From positions 4,342 through 68,341 of the forward strand of contig CALGGY010000050.1 of NCBI GenBank assembly GCA_937915785.1: 64,000 nt of DNA, written 5' to 3'. Below, piece by piece: positions 61,237 through 64,000 of the stretch. Both the position numbers and the translations under genes were made by a program. This stretch comes from an uncultured Bacteroidales bacterium. Its GTDB lineage: Bacteria > Bacteroidota > Bacteroidia > Bacteroidales > P3. Positions within the stretch are counted from its first letter, which is position 1. Each line of letters begins with the position of its first letter. The notes beneath the pieces were generated by a model. That model made no database searches. It was not told the origin of the DNA and saw only the letters and a program-made list of their open reading frames with translations.

Positions 61237-63377
61237 GGTTGGGGCGTTTCAGTGGTCGTGTCGGACGGTGTGTTGTCGGCAGAGTCGGTGTTGTCGTCTG
61301 GTGTTGAGTCTTTTTCTGATGTGGTGTCGTTGTTGCTGTCGGCAATGGAGTCCACGGTGTGTCCGTCTTCTTCGAACTGGCGTTTGCCATAGATGTTTTC
61401 CAAGTCCTCGCGGAAAATCACTTCGCGGCTGATGAGCTGTTGTGCCAGTTGGTCGAGTTTGTCGCGGTTTTCGAGCAGCAGGGCTTTGGCACGTTGATAG
61501 GCGCTTTCGAGTATGTTGTGCACTTCGGCGTCGATGGTTTCGGCGGTTTTTTCGCTGAAAGGCTTGGTGAAAGCCATGTCGGTTTGTCCGGTGGAGTCGT
61601 AGTAGCTTATGTTGCCTATGGTTTTGTTGAGGCCATAGAAAGTTACCATTGCCATGGCCTGTTTTGTGGCGCGTTCGAGGTCGTTGAGTGCTCCGGTGGA
61701 TATTTCGCCGAACACTATTTCCTCGGCTGCACGTCCGGCCAGGAGCGATGTTATGTCGTCGAACATCTGGTCGTAGGTGGTGATCTGGCGTTCTTCGGGC
61801 AGGTACCATGCGGCGCCGAGGGCTTTGCCGCGGGGCACTATGGTAACTTTCACCAGTGGGTTGCCCCAGCGCAGAAGCCAGCTTACCGAGGCGTGTCCCG
61901 ACTCGTGGTAGGCTATTACTTTCTTTTCGTGCGGGGTTATCACTTTGGTGCGTTTTTCCAGTCCGCCAACGATGCGGTCCACAGCGTCGAGGAAATCCTG
62001 TTTGGTGATTTTGTCTTTGTTGTGGCGTGCGGCGATAAGAGCGGCTTCGTTGCACACGTTGGCGATGTCGGCTCCCGAGAAACCTGGGGTTTGGCGCGAT
62101 AGGAAGTCGCGGTCCACGCTGTCGTCGAGTTTCAGGCCGCGCATGTGCACTTCGAAAATCTCTTTACGTTCTTCGATGTCGGGCAGTTCCACGTAAATCT
62201 GGCGGTCGAAACGTCCGGCGCGAAGCAGGGCTTTGTCGAGCACGTCGGCACGGTTGGTGGCGGCCATGATGATAACGCCAGCGTTGGTGCCGAAGCCGTC
62301 CATTTCGGTAAGCAGTTGGTTCAGTGTGTTTTCGCGTTCGTCGTTGGACCCCGATATGGCGCTACGTCCACGGGCGCGGCCTATGGCGTCTATCTCGTCG
62401 ATGAAGATGATGCAGGGGGCTTTTTCTTTGGCGGTTTTGAAAAGGTCGCGCACACGCGAGGCTCCCACGCCGACGAACATCTCCACAAAATCGGAACCGG
62501 ACATGGAGAAGAAAGGTACTTTGGCTTCGCCTGCCACAGCTTTGGCCAGCAGTGTTTTTCCGGTGCCCGGAGGGCCTACCAGCAGCGCGCCTTTTGGAAT
62601 TTTTCCGCCAAGGGAGGTGTATTTCTTGGGATTTTTGAGGAAATCGACAATTTCCATTATCTCCACCTTGGCTTCGGCCAGTCCGGCCACATCTTTGAAA
62701 GTGATGTTGGTCTGTGTTTTTGCGTCGTACATCTGCGCTCGCGATTTGCCCACGCTGAAGATGCCGCCGCCACCCGAGCCGCCCATCTGCCGGCGGGTTA
62801 TCATGTTCATTATCACAAAGAGAAGTACTATGAACAATATCGGCCACAGGAACGAAATTATGCCACCCCACACATCGGTGCGTTTGTCGGAGGTCTGGCT
62901 GAAACGGGTGCGCGAAATCACTTCCTGTTTTTCCTTTTCGGAAAGGCCTTTGCCGGTGGTGTCGTGCTGAATGATGGTGTTTCGGGCCTCGTTTATCTCG
63001 GAGTTCATCCCCTCGAGACTGGCAAATTTGTATATGTAGAAATCCTGCTCCACGCGGGTTCTGCCCATCTCGTTGGTCCCGCGGAGATCGTTGTATGCGG
63101 TGTCGTTCTTTATGGAGCTTTTTTTGATGTAAACCTCGGCAAAATCGCCGTTTACCACCACAATTTTGTCGCAGTCTTGTTTTTCGAGTATCCGACTGAA
63201 TTTTATCGACTCAATTTCCTTGGGCGAGTTGTTGTCGCCAGTAAGCATGAAATATCCGAGTACAATTATTATTGCAATGTATATCACATACATGGCATTG
63301 CCAAAGCGTTTTTTGTCGTTGCCTTTTTTTTGCATCTTGGACTTGTTGTCTTTCTTGGGTTTGTTGTTGCTCTCCAT
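61233..63377 (-). CDS. ftsH: ATP-dependent zinc metalloprotease FtsH
   Basis: 714 residues: two membrane helices (YVIYIAIIIVLGYFML; ISFLWPILFIVLLFVIMNM) around a ~130-residue periplasmic domain, AAA module with VGPPGTGKTLLAKAVAGEA (~267), IIFIDEIDAIGRARG, SRH region ATNRADVLDKALLRAGRFDRQ, and the zinc site AYHESGHASV (~490). The usual HEAGH is HESGH here; zinc ligands are unchanged. The C-terminal ~50 residues are Asp/Ser/Thr-rich and disordered. rsfS lies 11 bases upstream. Confidence 0.97.
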   Translation of the reverse strand: MESNNKPKKDNKSKMQKKGNDKKRFGNAMYVIYIAIIIVLGYFMLTGDNNSPKEIESIKFSRILEKQDCDKIVVVNGDFAEVYIKKSSIKNDTAYNDLRGTNEMGRTRVEQDFYIYKFASLEGMNSEINEARNTIIQHDTTGKGLSEKEKQEVISRTRFSQTSDKRTDVWGGIISFLWPILFIVLLFVIMNMITRRQMGGSGGGGIFSVGKSRAQMYDAKTQTNITFKDVAGLAEAKVEIMEIVDFLKNPKKYTSLGGKIPKGALLVGPPGTGKTLLAKAVAGEAKVPFFSMSGSDFVEMFVGVGASRVRDLFKTAKEKAPCIIFIDEIDAIGRARGRSAISGSNDERENTLNQLLTEMDGFGTNAGVIIMAATNRADVLDKALLRAGRFDRQIYVELPDIEERKEIFEVHMRGLKLDDSVDRDFLSRQTPGFSGADIANVCNEAALIAARHNKDKITKQDFLDAVDRIVGGLEKRTKVITPHEKKVIAYHESGHASVSWLLRWGNPLVKVTIVPRGKALGAAWYLPEERQITTYDQMFDDITSLLAGRAAEEIVFGEISTGALNDLERATKQAMAMVTFYGLNKTIGNISYYDSTGQTDMAFTKPFSEKTAETIDAEVHNILESAYQRAKALLLENRDKLDQLAQQLISREVIFREDLENIYGKRQFEEDGHTVDSIADSNNDTTSEKDSTPDDNTDSADNTPSDTTTETPQP

Positions 63378-63388
63378 TGGTAGTTAAA

Positions 63389-63760
63389 TTATAATATTTC
63401 TGTGCGTTTCCCATCAGCCCAGAGTTCTTCGAGCCTGTAAAAATCTCTGGTCTTTTGTACAAATACATGCGCCACCACGTCGAAATAGTCCATCAAAATC
63501 CATTCTGCAGAGTCGTAGCCTTCGGTGGATGATGGGTTTATGTTGAAAGTTTTTTTTACTGTTTCTTGTATCGAATCTGAAATTGCGCTGGTGTGCAATG
63601 GCGAGTTGCCAGTGCATATCACGAAAAAGCTTGTTGGTGCTCCGCCCACTTCTCGCAGGTCGAGCATGGTTATATCCGTGCCTTTTTTGTCGCTCATGGT
63701 CTGTGCCACAACCTTTGCGAGCGTCTCCGTTTCGGCTTCCTTATTGGTTTTTCTTGTCAT
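63389..63760 (-). CDS. rsfS: Ribosome silencing factor
   Basis: A 123-residue RsfS/Iojap protein: KKGTDITMLDLREVGGAPTSFFVICTGNS, EGYDSAEWILMDYFDVVAHVF and the late RDFYRLEELWADG. It binds L14 and blocks subunit joining in starvation. First gene of the seven-gene minus-strand operon; a -7 box lies 24 bases upstream of its start. Confidence 0.96.
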   Translation of the reverse strand: MTRKTNKEAETETLAKVVAQTMSDKKGTDITMLDLREVGGAPTSFFVICTGNSPLHTSAISDSIQETVKKTFNINPSSTEGYDSAEWILMDYFDVVAHVFVQKTRDFYRLEELWADGKRTEIL

Positions 63761-63783
63761 ATTATCGTCATAATTTAAAAGTG

Positions 63784-63791
63784 CAAAGATA
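63784..63791 (-). promoter_or_regulatory. -7 promoter box (TATCTTTG) of the rsfS-ftsH operon
   Basis: TATCTTTG on the minus strand 24 bases before ATG 63760, preceded by a T-rich stretch. Confidence 0.75.
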
Positions 63792-63878
63792 CGAAAAAAA
63801 AACGGTTGTTTTTGAAAAAAAGTGTGGCATTTTCAATTTTCCTTTTCCAATTTACTTTTCACTATGTGGCAGGCACAA

Positions 63879-63915
63879 AAAAACAGCCACAAACCATATT
63901 GTTGGTGGCTGTTTT
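63879..63915 (-). terminator. Terminator of the gene entering from the right edge
   Basis: AAAACAGCCAC and GTGGCTGTTTT pair around a 14-base loop; A and T runs flank both sides, so it works on either strand. On the minus strand it follows the partial gene ending at 63933. Confidence 0.85.
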
Positions 63916-63932
63916 AAGTTTTGTTGGAAATG

Positions 63933-64000
63933 TTATTTCAGCAGTAGCACGGTGCCTTTTTTCTTTACCATGTCGGTGCCTTCGAACTGGCGGTAGGTGA
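63933..64000 (-). CDS. 3' end of an unidentified gene
   Basis: The minus-strand frame that enters at the right edge ends TYRQFEGTDMVKKKGTVLLL-K and stops at 63933. Only ~21 codons are visible, so no family can be named. The stop followed by a terminator supports a real gene end. Confidence 0.6.
   Translation of the reverse strand, partial: TYRQFEGTDMVKKKGTVLLLK

Overview
The window looks like chromosomal DNA of a Bacteroidales-type Bacteroidetes. The typical Bacteroidetes -7 promoter box (TAnnTTTG) recurs in front of genes on both strands, Shine-Dalgarno sequences are mostly absent, and the gene content fits: nqrABC, a BatA-type protein, a GH3-family protein, GldH, an OmpP1/FadL-like outer-membrane protein, a LUD-domain gene beside ftsH, and a 5'-nucleotidase split over two genes. 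The [FeFe] hydrogenase and the fused Nfn-like flavoprotein suggest an anaerobe that disposes of electrons as H2. No rRNA, tRNA or CRISPR array was recognised.

Layout. 1-4708: a four-gene uncharacterised operon (first gene cut by the window edge) with an acidic-tailed coiled-coil protein, two paralogous helical proteins and a bactofilin-like beta-helix protein. 4873-10281: housekeeping genes (dehydrogenase, DUF3109, SDR, 5-FCL, lipoprotein flavodoxin) and a broken alpha/beta-hydrolase gene. 10465-12924 (minus): metK-aat-folK, overlapping. 13398-17238 (minus): lolA-plsC-HAD-GH3. 17392-23030 (minus): thyA, then groES-like / 7TM-HD / Nfn-like fusion. 23348-27858 (minus): 5'-nucleotidase halves, tsaC-like, BatA-like. 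28083-38272: a type I restriction-modification island with a metallopeptidase, hsdR, hsdM, three DUF1016 (PD-(D/E)XK) genes and hsdS. 39162-42533: nqrA, nqrB, nqrC without nqrDEF. 43638-46962: asd-gldH-uvrC. 47522-52050: a four-gene NADH-linked [FeFe] hydrogenase operon. 52051-53145: a repeat-rich decayed region. 53146-56328 (minus): two secreted/outer-membrane proteins. 56469-57944: proS. 58207-63760 (minus): rsfS-ftsH-LUD-DUF2007-cdsA-psd-rluA. 63933-64000: the 3' tip of another minus-strand gene.

Energy metabolism links several regions: HydABC plus a small [2Fe-2S] protein (NADH/ferredoxin to H2), the Nfn-type fusion (NADH/NADPH/ferredoxin exchange) and Na+-NQR subunits.

The most notable structural observations are: (1) the 5' end of nqrA, with its promoter and first codons, is duplicated about 11 kb away, so the restriction island and an orphan transporter gene lie between two 65-bp direct repeats and the island begins with a captured nqrA promoter; (2) DUF1016 genes inside the island alternate with tiny hsdS-start stubs, suggesting stepwise cassette duplication or insertion; (3) an in-frame asd-uvrC chimeric pseudogene sits in inverted orientation on the far side of the hydrogenase operon from intact asd and uvrC, next to a 520-bp element with 23-bp terminal inverted repeats, one of which also follows uvrC; (4) palindromic repeats in that element keep their pairing while the stem sequence changes; (5) the uncharacterised operon at the left edge.
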